Assembly: GCF_019303495.1 (NCBI RefSeq)
Contig: NZ_JAEVFI010000005.1
Coordinates: forward strand, 91,313 to 155,312
Source of the DNA: Streptomyces sp. JJ66
GTDB lineage: Bacteria; Actinomycetota; Actinomycetes; Streptomycetales; Streptomycetaceae
DNA length: 64,000 nt
Direction of reading: 5' to 3'
Shown here: positions 11,538-21,934 of the stretch, in pieces
How positions within the stretch are numbered: position 1 is the stretch's first letter
How the letters are laid out: each line of letters opens with the position of its first letter
Position numbers and translations under genes: made by a program
Notes under the pieces: model-generated
What the model was told of the DNA's origin: nothing
Seen by the model: the letters and a program-made list of their open reading frames with translations, nothing else
The model's database searches: none

Positions 11538-12619
11538 CCGGCGCCGGTGCTGAGTCTCGTCGGCAGTGGTTGACCGCTAGTGCGGTGGTACTCGCCCTTT
11601 TGATCTTGTGCGGTGGAGTTGCATATTTTTTCTTGAACGATAAGGCTTCGGTAGATTCTGCCTCGTTCTGCAATGGCAGGCTGACGAAAGAAGCGGTATC
11701 CGTCCTGTCTGGGAGCGAAGAAGGGGAATTGACTGCCGATCTGGCCGTGTATGAAAATGTTGACATTGCGGAGGAAGGGGACGGTTACGCCGACGTCGCG
11801 TCGCGATGTGCGATACGAAAAGCAGGAGAAGATGTGGGCGAATTCGAGGTGTTCCAGGCGTGGTCATTTGGTCCCTGGCGCCCAGAACCGGTCGATCCCA
11901 CATGGTACGTTCAAGAATCCCCTATCGGGTCGGGAATCAGCGGATGGACGGACGATAGGCGGGCTGAGGTATGGCTGCCCGATTCCTGTTCGAAAGCATT
12001 TGGACTTCAGGGGACACCTGTTCAGGTGCAGTTCGAGCTAGGAAGTGATTACGACACTAAATGGACTCCGGGAGATACGCGCAGACACATGGGTCAGGCG
12101 CTGATGGATTACGCTCGCGGGCTGGCCGAAGAGAAGGGGTGCGACTCGCCTGATTTCCGTTTGACGGAAAAAATTCCTGGCGCCTCTGAATTTGTTGACA
12201 TGCCAGGTGAGGCTCAGTGTGGCATTCCCAGTTTTGTAGCTACTCTTCCTCATGGCCCCAAGCTTCAACAGCGGGTGGTGGGCGACATGCAAGGCAGTTG
12301 GAGTTGTGTAATCAGCGCTGGCAGTGACACGGAAGAGGTCATGGCTCCGGTGGCTTTCGCTGTGACCACCGACCAGCGCATGATCGACCGCTTTGACGCA
12401 GCCCACGCGAATGATACGAAGAACTTCAAGACGGAGCTCGTGTCGTGCGACGAGCATGATTACCTCGTGCTGTTTTCTTATGTCACGACGAAACCCGGTG
12501 ACCTGTCAGAGAACGAGCAGGACGCTATCGCTCTCGCCAAGCGAGCGCTGGAGCCCCGTGACGAGCTGTACGCACGCTTTGTCGGCAGTGTTAAGCGGTC
12601 GCTGAACTGTAGTTTGTAG
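11534..12619 (+). CDS. membrane-anchored protein with two four-cysteine repeats
   Basis: Function unknown. The 361-residue product has an RRQW start and one transmembrane segment at about residues 13-34, leaving the rest outside the cell. The extracellular part has eight cysteines in two sets of four: 46, 92, 152, 203 and 229, 258, 305, 359. Each set follows the same order as in the neighbouring 348-residue protein, which suggests two repeated disulfide-bonded domains. Start overlaps the stop of the WXG-like gene (ATGA), so it is probably its accessory or immunity-like partner; that is inference. DNA is about 50-57% GC per line, unlike the chromosome around it. Confidence 0.85.
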   Translation: MTGAGAESRRQWLTASAVVLALLILCGGVAYFFLNDKASVDSASFCNGRLTKEAVSVLSGSEEGELTADLAVYENVDIAEEGDGYADVASRCAIRKAGEDVGEFEVFQAWSFGPWRPEPVDPTWYVQESPIGSGISGWTDDRRAEVWLPDSCSKAFGLQGTPVQVQFELGSDYDTKWTPGDTRRHMGQALMDYARGLAEEKGCDSPDFRLTEKIPGASEFVDMPGEAQCGIPSFVATLPHGPKLQQRVVGDMQGSWSCVISAGSDTEEVMAPVAFAVTTDQRMIDRFDAAHANDTKNFKTELVSCDEHDYLVLFSYVTTKPGDLSENEQDAIALAKRALEPRDELYARFVGSVKRSLNCSL

Positions 12620-12736
12620 AGACGGCTACGCGATGCTCAGAGCCTTCTGCTCTAGCTAGCAGCACTAGTTTGATTGCCCCGCGCGTCGCCGGGACGTCAC
12701 CTCGTGCGGTCATGGCACGCACGCTGGGAGGACGAA

Positions 12737-12754
12737 ATGAAGAAGGCCGCATGA
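12737..12754 (+). CDS. five-codon leader peptide candidate (MKKAA)
   Basis: An ATG at 12737 has the best ribosome site in the neighbourhood (GGGAGGA, 12726-12732, four bases upstream). It reads five codons, M-K-K-A-A, to a TGA whose last bases overlap the ATG of the next gene (ATGA). This may be a coupling leader, or an earlier version of the start codon left by a one-base change. Lys-Lys before the hydrophobic segment would suit a signal sequence. Confidence 0.3.
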   Translation: MKKAA

Positions 12755-13797
12755 GAAGAAGGCTGCTTGTTGCTTCGGTGAGTGCGCTGCTGCTCTTGTC
12801 CGGAAGCGTTCTCTACGGTACGGGGACTATCGACCTGTGGCAAGCTGAGCGATCGCTCGAGCAAACCTGCGGCGGGCTTCCACCTCTTGCTGAAGTCCAG
12901 CAACTTCTCGGTGAAAAGGGAATACGAGGGAGGCCATTGGAGCCTGAGGAATACCCCGGTCTCACGCCGCTCGTGAGTTGCCGTCTTGCATGGTCAGGCA
13001 AACTTCCGGGGGTGGAGTTGCGTATCAGTAAGGGAGAGATCAACCCTGCTGTTCTGCGTGATATGAGACATGATTCACTGGGTTTGCCTGACGCTACTTC
13101 GGCTCCGTTCGGTGAGGGATGGCGTGGTGTGGTAACGAATGATCTAGGAGATTTTGCCTCCGCCACCGTATTGCTCAATTGCGGTGCGGGAGCACGCGAT
13201 ATCTGGGTCCATGGATGGGCATACGCATTCGGGTCTCCCGGGTTTGAGGAAAAAGAATACCGTGTACAGCTATCTCGTGTAGTCGGCTCTACGGCTGCAT
13301 CTGCTGCCGAGAAATGGGACTGTGAACCCCCGCCAAGTTCATTGCCGGGTGACGCAGTGCCTACCCCCAATGGAGCGGACCCTGTGGAGGTGGTCGATGC
13401 CTCCGGAACTTGTGCTGGTATGGCACACCTCGCCGACTTGGCCGAGGAATTCGGGATCAAAAAAGTCTTGGAGACCGATGCTGACTCTGTCGCGCCGGTT
13501 GAGGACTGCTTTCTGTTGAACAGTGATGGGGAAAAAATCTATCGATTCACGTCCCTGTACGACGGTCTGGCCTCAACATATCGAATTGTTGACGGAATCG
13601 CGGAGAGTTCCGGAGTGGCTGACAGAGGCGTCCCCAGGTGGCTGAGCTCCACCTGCCCTTCAGGGGTCGATGGATTCCATTGGCTCACTGCGGTTGAGCC
13701 TGAATACGGAAACGGGGAAATGAAATTTCAACAGGCGGCCTTGGAGGAACTGGCCGCCAAGTCCGCCGAGCGCAAAGACTGTGCCATTGGTGAGTGA
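12751..13797 (+). CDS. signal-anchored protein with two four-cysteine repeats, paralogue of preceding gene product
   Basis: Function unknown. The 348-residue product has an N-terminal MRRR followed by a hydrophobic segment (residues 5-22) acting as signal or anchor. Eight cysteines fall in two sets of four: 40, 77, 144, 191 and 221, 253, 302, 344. The openings TCGGLPPLAEVQQL and TCAGMAHLADLAEEF and the second cysteine contexts VSCRL and EDCFL show an internal duplication. It shares this plan with the 361-residue protein upstream. The start is the ATG at 12751 (weak AAGG site) that overlaps a five-codon reading frame; the ATG at 12712 would give 13 extra residues. DNA is 43-57% GC in sampled lines. 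Confidence 0.82.
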   Translation: MRRRLLVASVSALLLLSGSVLYGTGTIDLWQAERSLEQTCGGLPPLAEVQQLLGEKGIRGRPLEPEEYPGLTPLVSCRLAWSGKLPGVELRISKGEINPAVLRDMRHDSLGLPDATSAPFGEGWRGVVTNDLGDFASATVLLNCGAGARDIWVHGWAYAFGSPGFEEKEYRVQLSRVVGSTAASAAEKWDCEPPPSSLPGDAVPTPNGADPVEVVDASGTCAGMAHLADLAEEFGIKKVLETDADSVAPVEDCFLLNSDGEKIYRFTSLYDGLASTYRIVDGIAESSGVADRGVPRWLSSTCPSGVDGFHWLTAVEPEYGNGEMKFQQAALEELAAKSAERKDCAIGE

Positions 13798-13904
13798 AGA
13801 CTTGGAAAACCGTGCCTGCGTGAGGCTATGACGCACGTGGTACCCGTCGGTGGTCATCCGCGCTCGCGCGGCTGGGCATGCGAGCACGTGCTGTGGCCGG
13901 GACG

Positions 13905-14099
13905 CTATCGGCGGGTGGTCAGGAACGTTGTCCAGGCCGTGGGGGTGAAGGTCAGGGTGCCTTGGGCGGTGGCCTTCGAGTCGCGGACGTGGACGCTACC
14001 CTCCGCGCAGGCGGCAACCTCGACGCAGTCGCCGCCGCTTCCGTCGCTGTAGGTGGACTTACGCCACTGGAGCGTGGACTGGTTCTCGACGTTGCTCAC
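13905..14099 (-). CDS. DUF397 protein
   Basis: A 64-residue protein of the DUF397 family, recognised by QWRKSTYSDGSGGDCVEVA, VHVRDSK and the C-terminal FTPTAWTTFL. Members are encoded beside XRE/DUF5753 regulators in Streptomyces and, in the WhiJ-type loci, are proposed to modulate the regulator. Here the start overlaps the stop of the XRE gene by four bases, so the two are translated together. Confidence 0.93.
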   Translation of the reverse strand: MSNVENQSTLQWRKSTYSDGSGGDCVEVAACAEGSVHVRDSKATAQGTLTFTPTAWTTFLTTRR

Positions 14100-14935
14100 T
14101 TGAACTCCTCCGCCTTCCGCAGGATCAGGTCACGCGACTCATAGGGGTCCAGAGCCTGTGCGCGGATCATGGCATACCGCTGCGTCATTTCGGAGACTTC
14201 CTCGGCTTGTGAGATCAACATTCCGCGTCGTTGTACTTCCAGGTACACCACACGACTGTGGTCGGCACGTTCGAACAGCTTCGTGGGACCTTCTGTCCCG
14301 GCGTGCTCGCCTCTGGCGCCGCACGCCATAGGTAGCACCTGCACGGTGACGTTGGGACGCCTGGACAGCTCGGCCAGGTGCAGTAGCTGATCCCGCATGG
14401 TGAGGCGGGTGCCGAACTGGCGCATCAGCGTCGATTCCTCTTGGACCAGTTCCAGGTGGGGCATGGGGTCTGTGCGGTCGAAGAGCGCCTGCCTGGTCAT
14501 CCGCGCCTGTACGAACCGCTCGGCTGCGTCCGATGTGAGCGCGGGGTAAGCTCCCTTGATGACGGCCATGGCATACGCCTCGGTCTGGAACGGCCCGTCC
14601 ATCACCATGTTCTGGTAGGCCGAGATGCTGAGCGCGTCGCGTTCGATCAGCGCGTAGTCGCGGAAGTGTGGCGGGAACAGATCGACGTCCAGGTACGGCA
14701 GCAACGTGACGAGGATCTTGCGGCCGTCGAACAGCACGCGATCCAGCAGGGACAGCATCTTCAACGTGACGCCGTCTTTGCACGTCTCCAGCTTGCTGAT
14801 CGCAGCACCAGAGTAGTTGATCAGGCGGCCCAACTCCTCCTGTGACAGACCTCGTTCCTCCCGGGCCGAGCGCACCAGGTCAGCGATCGCCTGGCGGGTG
14901 GCAGACGCCTTTTCGCGGTGGTCGTTCTCTGGCAT
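14096..14935 (-). CDS. XRE family regulator with DUF5753 domain
   Basis: A 279-residue WhiJ-like DNA-binding protein. An HTH_31/XRE domain occupies about residues 10-70 (IADLVRSAREERGLSQEELGRL, INYSGAAISKLE). The rest is the DUF5753 sensor-like domain, with EAYAMAVIKGAYPALTSDAAERFVQARMTRQ, the LMRQFGTRLTMRDQLLHLAELS helix and NVTVQVLPMACGARG. The ATG at 14935 has a GAGGGGAAC site. It is coupled to a DUF397 gene and divergent from the small gene at 15056. Targets and signal are unknown; the family is tied to sporulation and antibiotic control in some species. Confidence 0.93.
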   Translation of the reverse strand: MPENDHREKASATRQAIADLVRSAREERGLSQEELGRLINYSGAAISKLETCKDGVTLKMLSLLDRVLFDGRKILVTLLPYLDVDLFPPHFRDYALIERDALSISAYQNMVMDGPFQTEAYAMAVIKGAYPALTSDAAERFVQARMTRQALFDRTDPMPHLELVQEESTLMRQFGTRLTMRDQLLHLAELSRRPNVTVQVLPMACGARGEHAGTEGPTKLFERADHSRVVYLEVQRRGMLISQAEEVSEMTQRYAMIRAQALDPYESRDLILRKAEEFK

Positions 14936-15055
14936 GAGGTTCCCCTCTCAACACGGCTCAACGTCCCGTAACTCGCGTTCGACATCCGCACAACAGGGTC
15001 ACCCGTCGAGTTCGCGGCACTACTCAACGTATGCCGAAGGTCGGACAGTGGGGGC

Positions 15056-15505
15056 ATGAATCAGGAAAGTCGTGATCCCGGCATCCCCTGGGTGCCGTTG
15101 CTGGGGTGTCAGCTGCGGTTGGCCGGGGTGTACTTCGACGCCGTGCGGGTGGCCGGGCCGCAGGGGCGGGACGTCGCGGAGCGGTTCAGCGCGCTGACCG
15201 GGGGAGATCCGGGACCGGTGGTGCTGGAGCGGGGCGGGGAGCGGGCGACGTATTTCCTCGTCGCGCCCGGGAGCGTGCGGAACCGGCGGTGGCCGGGCGG
15301 GGTGGAGCTGCTGACGGCAGCGGCGGGGCAGAACCGGCGGTGTTACGTCGGCGTGCCTGCCCTGGGCGGGCGGACGTGGCCGCTGAGCTGGTTCAGCAGG
15401 CCGACACCGGACGGGCGGCTGGTACACGCCGCGCTGTTGCACGCCGTGTTGTGCGCGATGGCGTGGGAGCGACCCCGTTGGGCGGCGTCACGCGGGAGGC
15501 AGTGA
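15056..15505 (+). CDS. conserved actinobacterial hypothetical protein beside XRE/DUF397 pair
   Basis: I do not recognise a named family. The 149-residue protein has an N-terminal IPWVPLLGCQLRLAGVYFDAVRV, a strand ATYFLVAPGSV, then GVELLTAAAGQNRRCYVGVPAL and WPLSWFSRPTPDGRLVHAALLHAVLC. This arrangement recalls small Streptomyces proteins commonly found next to XRE/DUF397 genes, sometimes annotated as primase/polymerase-like, but no catalytic residues are evident. The ATG follows a GTGGGGGC site and diverges from the XRE gene across 120 bases, which suggests shared control. Confidence 0.75.
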   Translation: MNQESRDPGIPWVPLLGCQLRLAGVYFDAVRVAGPQGRDVAERFSALTGGDPGPVVLERGGERATYFLVAPGSVRNRRWPGGVELLTAAAGQNRRCYVGVPALGGRTWPLSWFSRPTPDGRLVHAALLHAVLCAMAWERPRWAASRGRQ

Positions 15506-15507
15506 AG

Positions 15508-15540
15508 GGCTCGCCCCTGCCATGAAGCCGGGGGCGAGCC
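15508..15540 (+). terminator. terminator after 15056 gene
   Basis: Ten-base perfect arms (15508-15517 and 15531-15540, GGCTCGCCCC and its complement) around a 13-base loop begin two bases after the stop codon. Confidence 0.75.
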
Positions 15541-15700
15541 TCGATAGGGCCTCGGTAGCGCCTCAGGAACAGCAATTCGGCCCCGGCGTCCCCGCCGGGC
15601 AGGGCGGCTCCGGCTGGCGCATGCTCGGGGCGGGAGGTTGACCCGGGGGGCGGTCGTGGTGCGGGGAGCATGCGGAAGGGGTGTCGGTGATGGGGTGGGG

Positions 15701-15919
15701 TCAGCCCGCCGTGTCGTCGAGGCGGAAGCCGAGTTTCAGGCCGACCTGGTAGTGGGCGACCTCGCCGCTTTCGATGTGGCCGCGGATCTGGGTGACCTCG
15801 AACCAGTCCAGGCCGTGCAGGGTCTGCGCGGCGCGGGCGATGCCGTTGCGGATGGCGGCGTCCAGGCCCTCGTGTGAGGTGCCGACGATCTCGGTCACCC
15901 GGTAGGTGTGCTCGCTCAT
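15701..15919 (-). CDS. dodecin family flavin-binding protein
   Basis: A 72-residue protein that forms hollow dodecamers storing or buffering riboflavin, FMN or CoA. Family features: YRVTEIVGTS at the N-terminus, the helix LDAAIRNGIARAAQTLHGL, the flavin-stacking tryptophan in LDWFEV, and strands IRGHIESGEVAHYQVGLKLGFRL. The start is the ATG at 15919 with AGGAGGACGG upstream; the ATG six codons earlier lacks a site. It is transcribed in the same direction as glgB, 76 bases beyond the glgB stop codon, and may be read with that operon. Confidence 0.92.
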   Translation of the reverse strand: MSEHTYRVTEIVGTSHEGLDAAIRNGIARAAQTLHGLDWFEVTQIRGHIESGEVAHYQVGLKLGFRLDDTAG

Positions 15920-15995
15920 GGCCCGTCCTCCTGGCACGGTAGGTCGCTACCCACCCACCGTGCCCCACGGGAGGACAGGGCGCGAGTGGAACGCG

Positions 15996-18314
15996 TCAGG
16001 CCGGGCGGAGCCAGAGCGTGGCCAGCGGGGGCAGGTCCAGCGAAACGCTCGCCGCGCGGCCCTGGGCCGGGACGGGTTCGGCCTTCACCGGGTCCGCCGC
16101 CGCCACGCCGGAGCCGCCGTAGCGGGCCTCGTCGGTGTTGAGCACCACCCGCCAGGCCGCAGTGCCCTCCGGGACGCCGAGCCGGTAGTCGTGCCGCACC
16201 ACGGGGCAGAAGTTGCTGACGGCCAGCAGCGGGGTGCCGTCGGCGGCGAAGCGCAGGAAGGCGAAGACGTTGTCCTCCCGGGCGTCGGCCTCGACCCAGG
16301 CGAAGCCGGAGGGGTCGGTGTCGCGCTCCCACAGCGCCGGGGTCTCGGTGTAGCGGGCGTTCAGGTCGCGCACCAGGTCACGGACGCCGGCGTGGTCGCC
16401 CTGGGCGGAGTAGGCCGGGTCCAGGAGCCACCAGTCGGGGCCGTGGCTCTCGGACCACTCGGCGCCCTGCGCGAACTCCTGTCCCATGAACAGCAGTTGC
16501 TTGCCCGGGTGCGCCCACATGTAGCCCAGGTAGGCGCGGTGGGTGGCGCGCTGCTGCCACCAGTCGCCGGGCATCTTGGAGACTAGGGCGCCCTTGCCGT
16601 GCACCACCTCGTCGTGGGAGATGGGCAGCACGTAGTTCTCGCTGTAGGCGTACACCATGGAGAACGTCATCTCGTTGTGGTGGTACTTGCGGTGTACCGG
16701 CTCCTTGGCGATGTACTGGAGCGAGTCGTGCATCCAGCCCATGTTCCACTTCAGGCCGAAGCCGAGGCCGCCGACGCCGTGCGGGCCCACCTGGTGGGTG
16801 GCGCGGGTGACGCCGTCCCAGGCGGTGGACTCCTCGGCGACGGTGACGACGCCCGGGCAGCGGCGGTAGACGGTGGCGTTCATCTCCTGGAGGAAGCGCA
16901 CCGCGTCCAGGTTCTCCCGGCCGCCGTACTCGTTGGGCGACCACTGGCCGTCCTCGCGCGAGTAGTCCAGGTACAGCATCGAGGCGACGGCGTCCACGCG
17001 CAGCCCGTCGATGTGGAACTCCTCGCACCAGTAGACCGCGTTGGCGACCAGGAAGTTGCGCACCTCGGTGCGGCCGTAGTTGAACTCCAGCGTGCCCCAG
17101 TCGGGGTGTTCGGCGCGCTGTGGGTCCGGGTGCTCGTACAGGGCGGTGCCGTCGAAGTGGGCGAGCGCCCAGTCGTCCTTGGGAAAGTGGGCCGGAACCC
17201 AGTCCATGAGGACGCCGATGCCCGCCTGGTGCAGCGCGTCCACCAGGTGGCGGAAGTCGTCGGGGGAGCCCAGGCGGGCCGTCGGGGCGTAGTAGCCGGT
17301 GACCTGGTAGCCCCACGAGCCGCCGAACGGGTGCTCGCACACCGGCATCAGCTCGACGTGGGTGAAGCCCATCTCCGCCACGTAAGCGGGCAGTTGTTCG
17401 GCCAGCTCGCGGTAACCCAGGCCCGGGCGCCAGGAGGGCAGGTGCACCTCGTACACCGAGAACGGCGAGGCGTGCACCGCCCGCCGCGCCCGCTGCTCCA
17501 GCCAGCCGGCGTCGCCCCACGCGTACGCCGAACCCGTCACGATGGACGCCGTGTCCGGCGGGCACTCGCTGCGGCGCGCCATGGGGTCCGCGCGCAGCGT
17601 ATGCGAGCCGTCGGCGCGGCAGATGTCGAACTTGTAGCAGGTGCCCTCGCCGACGCCGGGCAAGAACAGCTCCCACACGCCGCTGGAGCCGAGTGAGCGC
17701 ATGGGCTGCGCGGTGCCGTCCCAGTAGGTGTAGTCGGCGGCGACCCGCACGCCCCGCGCGTTCGGCGCCCACACCGTGAACCGGGTGCCCGCGACGCCGT
17801 CCACGGTCATCGGGTGTGCTCCCAGCGCCGTCCACAGCTGCTCGTGGCGGCCCTCGGTGATCAGGTGCAGGTCCAGATCGCCGAGCGTGGGCAGGAAGCG
17901 GTAGGCGTCCTCGGTCTCCACCACCGTCTCGTCGTAGGCGGTGCGCAGCCGGTACGCGGGCACGGTGGCCAGGCCGGGCAGGACGGCGGCGAAGAAGCCG
18001 TCGCCCTCGCTCGCCAGCGCGGCCTCGCCCCGCTCGGTGAGCACTGTCACCGAGCGGGCGAACGGGCGCAGGGCGCGGACCAGCACGCCGCCGTCCACCG
18101 GGTGTGCTCCCAGCACGCTGTGCGGGTCGTGGTGCGAGCCGGCCAGCAGCCGGTCCCGGTCGGCCGCCTCCAGCGGCGGGGCGGGCGCCGGGGCGGAGGC
18201 GGAGCCGGACGCCGGACCGGGAGCCGCGGGCTGCGCCGCCGGGCGGCGCGGGGCGGGCGTCGCGGCCGGGGGAGCGGAGCGGAAGGTGTCGGGGAGCTCG
18301 GGTCGGGGGGTCAC
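15996..18314 (-). CDS. glgB: 1,4-alpha-glucan branching enzyme
   Basis: Introduces alpha-1,6 branches into glycogen or GlgE-made glucan. The 772 residues begin with a Pro/Ala-rich linker (1-50), then an N1 carbohydrate-binding-like domain, a CBM48 domain ([14 protein letters not shown]), the GH13_9 catalytic barrel and a C-terminal beta domain. Catalytic residues by position: nucleophile D441 in GLRVDAVAS, acid/base E494 in VAEEST, and the ISHDEVVHG aspartate. The D-to-E distance of 53 residues equals that of the E. coli enzyme. The GTG start overlaps the mak stop (GTGA), so Mak and GlgB are coupled, consistent with the GlgE pathway. The linker may be regulatory; it is not needed for catalysis in the family. 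Confidence 0.97.
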   Translation of the reverse strand: MTPRPELPDTFRSAPPAATPAPRRPAAQPAAPGPASGSASAPAPAPPLEAADRDRLLAGSHHDPHSVLGAHPVDGGVLVRALRPFARSVTVLTERGEAALASEGDGFFAAVLPGLATVPAYRLRTAYDETVVETEDAYRFLPTLGDLDLHLITEGRHEQLWTALGAHPMTVDGVAGTRFTVWAPNARGVRVAADYTYWDGTAQPMRSLGSSGVWELFLPGVGEGTCYKFDICRADGSHTLRADPMARRSECPPDTASIVTGSAYAWGDAGWLEQRARRAVHASPFSVYEVHLPSWRPGLGYRELAEQLPAYVAEMGFTHVELMPVCEHPFGGSWGYQVTGYYAPTARLGSPDDFRHLVDALHQAGIGVLMDWVPAHFPKDDWALAHFDGTALYEHPDPQRAEHPDWGTLEFNYGRTEVRNFLVANAVYWCEEFHIDGLRVDAVASMLYLDYSREDGQWSPNEYGGRENLDAVRFLQEMNATVYRRCPGVVTVAEESTAWDGVTRATHQVGPHGVGGLGFGLKWNMGWMHDSLQYIAKEPVHRKYHHNEMTFSMVYAYSENYVLPISHDEVVHGKGALVSKMPGDWWQQRATHRAYLGYMWAHPGKQLLFMGQEFAQGAEWSESHGPDWWLLDPAYSAQGDHAGVRDLVRDLNARYTETPALWERDTDPSGFAWVEADAREDNVFAFLRFAADGTPLLAVSNFCPVVRHDYRLGVPEGTAAWRVVLNTDEARYGGSGVAAADPVKAEPVPAQGRAASVSLDLPPLATLWLRPA

Positions 18315-19789
18315 GGGAGGGTCCTCCTGGGGGATCGCGGAGCCTGCGCGAGACGGCGGATCGCGGCAAGCGGGATGGGCAGCCAGTCGGGGCGGTGGTG
18401 GGCCTCGTAGAGCACCTCGTAGACGGCCTTGTCCGTCTCGTAGGCGCGCAGCAGCGCGGCGTACTCGCGCGGGTCGCTGCCGCTCGCCTCGGCGTAGCCC
18501 GCGCAGTAGGCGTCGCGGCTGGCCTGCGCCCAGCGGCGGGAGAAGTCCGAAGCGCCGCGCTGGCAGGCCGCGTAGTCGAACGAGCGCAGCATCCCGGCGA
18601 CGTCCTGGAGTACCGGTTGCGGACGCCGCCGTTCGGCCAGTTCCTTGGCCGGTTCGCCCTCGAAGTCGATGACGGACCAGGAGCCCGTGCCCTCGTCCCC
18701 GTGCGCGGTGCGCAGCACCTGTCCCAGGTGCAGGTCGCCGTGGATGCGCTGGACGACGCAGCCCTTGCCCGCGTCGGCGAGGTCGTGCACGGCGGCGAAC
18801 GCCTCGCGCAGGCCCACCCGGTAGGGGCGCAGCTGCGGCACCGCGTCGCAGGCCGCCTTCAGCCGCGCCGCCATGTCCCGCGCCACCGAGGCCAGCGCGG
18901 GGCCGCGCAGTTCGGCCGTCGGCAGCGCGGTCGCCAGCGCGGTGTGCACCTCGGCTGTCGCGCGGCCCAGTGAGCGGGCGGCCGGGGTGAAGTCGGCCTC
19001 ACGGTGCACGGCGTGCAGCGCGAGGCGCCAGCCGTCGCTGGACCCGGGCAGGAACGGTTGCAGCACGCCGAGGGTTACCGGGTCAGCGGCGTCCGCCTCG
19101 AACCAGGCGACGGGCGCGGGTACCCGGGTGCACCCCGTGCGGGCCAGCGCGAGGGGCAGCTCCAGATCGGGGTTGACGCCCGGGCTGACGCGGCGGAACA
19201 GCTTGAGGATGTACCGGTCGCCGTAGACCACCGAGGAGTTGGACTGTTCCGCGCGCAGCGCCCGCGCGGGGAGCCCCGGCGGGATGGTGGTGCCGCCTTC
19301 GCGGGCGAACCGCAGCGCGCTGAGGCGGCCCGGGGTGCGCAGGCGCTCCAGCAGCACGCCGGTCAGCCGCTCGTCGGTGATGGCCTCGTACACCGCGAGC
19401 CCCCGCAGCGGTCCCCACGCGGGGCGGCCGAGGAGCGCGGGTGCCAGGTGCGGGGGCAGCATGGGGCGGACGCCGAGCAGGAGTTGGTAGCAGTCGGCGT
19501 GGTCGCCCTGGTGTGCGCTCAGCAGCAGGTGCAGCAGGCCCGGGGCGGCTCCGGGGGCGGCGCACGGCAGCAGCTCGGTGGCGGCGGTCAGGGTGAGGCC
19601 GTCCAGCGAGCGTCCTTTGCCCGCGAACCACCGCTGTCTGGGGAGCCACTGCGTCAGCATCGGTTGCAGCGACCGCAACAACGCCGCGGACGCTGCGGAC
19701 GCCGTGGACGCCGTGGACGCCGTGGACGCCGGGGCTCCGGATGGGTACAGGGCGGGTCCGGGTGAGGAGCTGTCCGGCTTGGCGGTCAT
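18311..19789 (-). CDS. mak: maltokinase (GlgE pathway)
   Basis: Phosphorylates maltose to maltose 1-phosphate, the GlgE donor. The 492 residues start at the ATG with GGAAGGAAG just upstream. After an STA/SAA repeat linker (about 20-35) comes the N-terminal cap ([21 protein letters not shown]) and an aminoglycoside-phosphotransferase-like kinase fold with the catalytic loop [11 protein letters not shown] and the metal-binding VIDFEGEP. The C-terminus ends with the helical [15 protein letters not shown] region. It is the first gene of a two-gene unit with glgB. Although the next gene upstream, treS, acts in the same pathway, a 315-base gap and a strong hairpin separate them. Confidence 0.95.
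   Translation of the reverse strand: MTAKPDSSSPGPALYPSGAPASTASTASTASAASAALLRSLQPMLTQWLPRQRWFAGKGRSLDGLTLTAATELLPCAAPGAAPGLLHLLLSAHQGDHADCYQLLLGVRPMLPPHLAPALLGRPAWGPLRGLAVYEAITDERLTGVLLERLRTPGRLSALRFAREGGTTIPPGLPARALRAEQSNSSVVYGDRYILKLFRRVSPGVNPDLELPLALARTGCTRVPAPVAWFEADAADPVTLGVLQPFLPGSSDGWRLALHAVHREADFTPAARSLGRATAEVHTALATALPTAELRGPALASVARDMAARLKAACDAVPQLRPYRVGLREAFAAVHDLADAGKGCVVQRIHGDLHLGQVLRTAHGDEGTGSWSVIDFEGEPAKELAERRRPQPVLQDVAGMLRSFDYAACQRGASDFSRRWAQASRDAYCAGYAEASGSDPREYAALLRAYETDKAVYEVLYEAHHRPDWLPIPLAAIRRLAQAPRSPRRTLP
19683..19727 (-). repeat. 9-bp tandem repeat, five units, inside mak
   Basis: Five head-to-tail copies of a 9-base unit (gccgtggac three times, gccgcggac and gctgcggac once each on the plus strand). 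They encode the Ser-Thr-Ala / Ser-Ala-Ala linker at the Mak N-terminus. Unit length is a multiple of three, so copy-number change by slippage would keep the frame. Confidence 0.9.
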
Positions 19790-20104
19790 GGCTTCCTTCC
19801 CCCGGGCACACGAGAATGTTGCGCAGAGTGTCCCGGATTGCGGCAACGGCTGTCCGGCTGTGCGGGACGTGTTTCGGGGTAATCGACCGTGTGGTGGGGT
19901 GCGGTCTGGGCCACACGGGTGGTGCTCCAGCTTCTACTTGTGCCCACGGTCGCGTTTGCGTAACCGGCTGACTCGCCTCCGTTCCGGAAATCCGGGCGCG
20001 GCTGCCCCGCGTGGGGGTTGCCCGGGCCGCCTGCGGCGGCAGGGGAGCGGGCCGGGGAGGCAGGGGTCAGGAGCCCGCCCCTGCCTCCGGTGGCGGTCCG
20101 CCGA
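19790..20104 (-). other. 315-base gap between treS and mak
   Basis: No gene is supported. The treS-proximal end carries a terminator hairpin (20056-20088). The rest should hold the mak-glgB promoter, but I find no clear -35/-10 pair; a TTGC-GGCAA inverted motif lies about 45 bases before the mak start and could bind a regulator. Confidence 0.5.
20056..20088 (-). terminator. terminator after glgE-treS
   Basis: Eleven-base perfect arms (20056-20066 and 20078-20088, GGAGGCAGGGG and its complement) enclose an 11-base loop, 16 bases beyond the treS stop. It divides the pathway genes into glgE-treS and mak-glgB units. Confidence 0.8.

Positions 20105-21930
<1,826 letters not shown>

Positions 21931-21934
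<4 letters not shown>

Noticed and set aside
11534..12619. classical immunity protein or lipoprotein call
   Set aside because: The C at position 26 lies in the transmembrane segment without a good lipobox (ILCGG), so lipidation is not supported, and immunity function is not shown by sequence.
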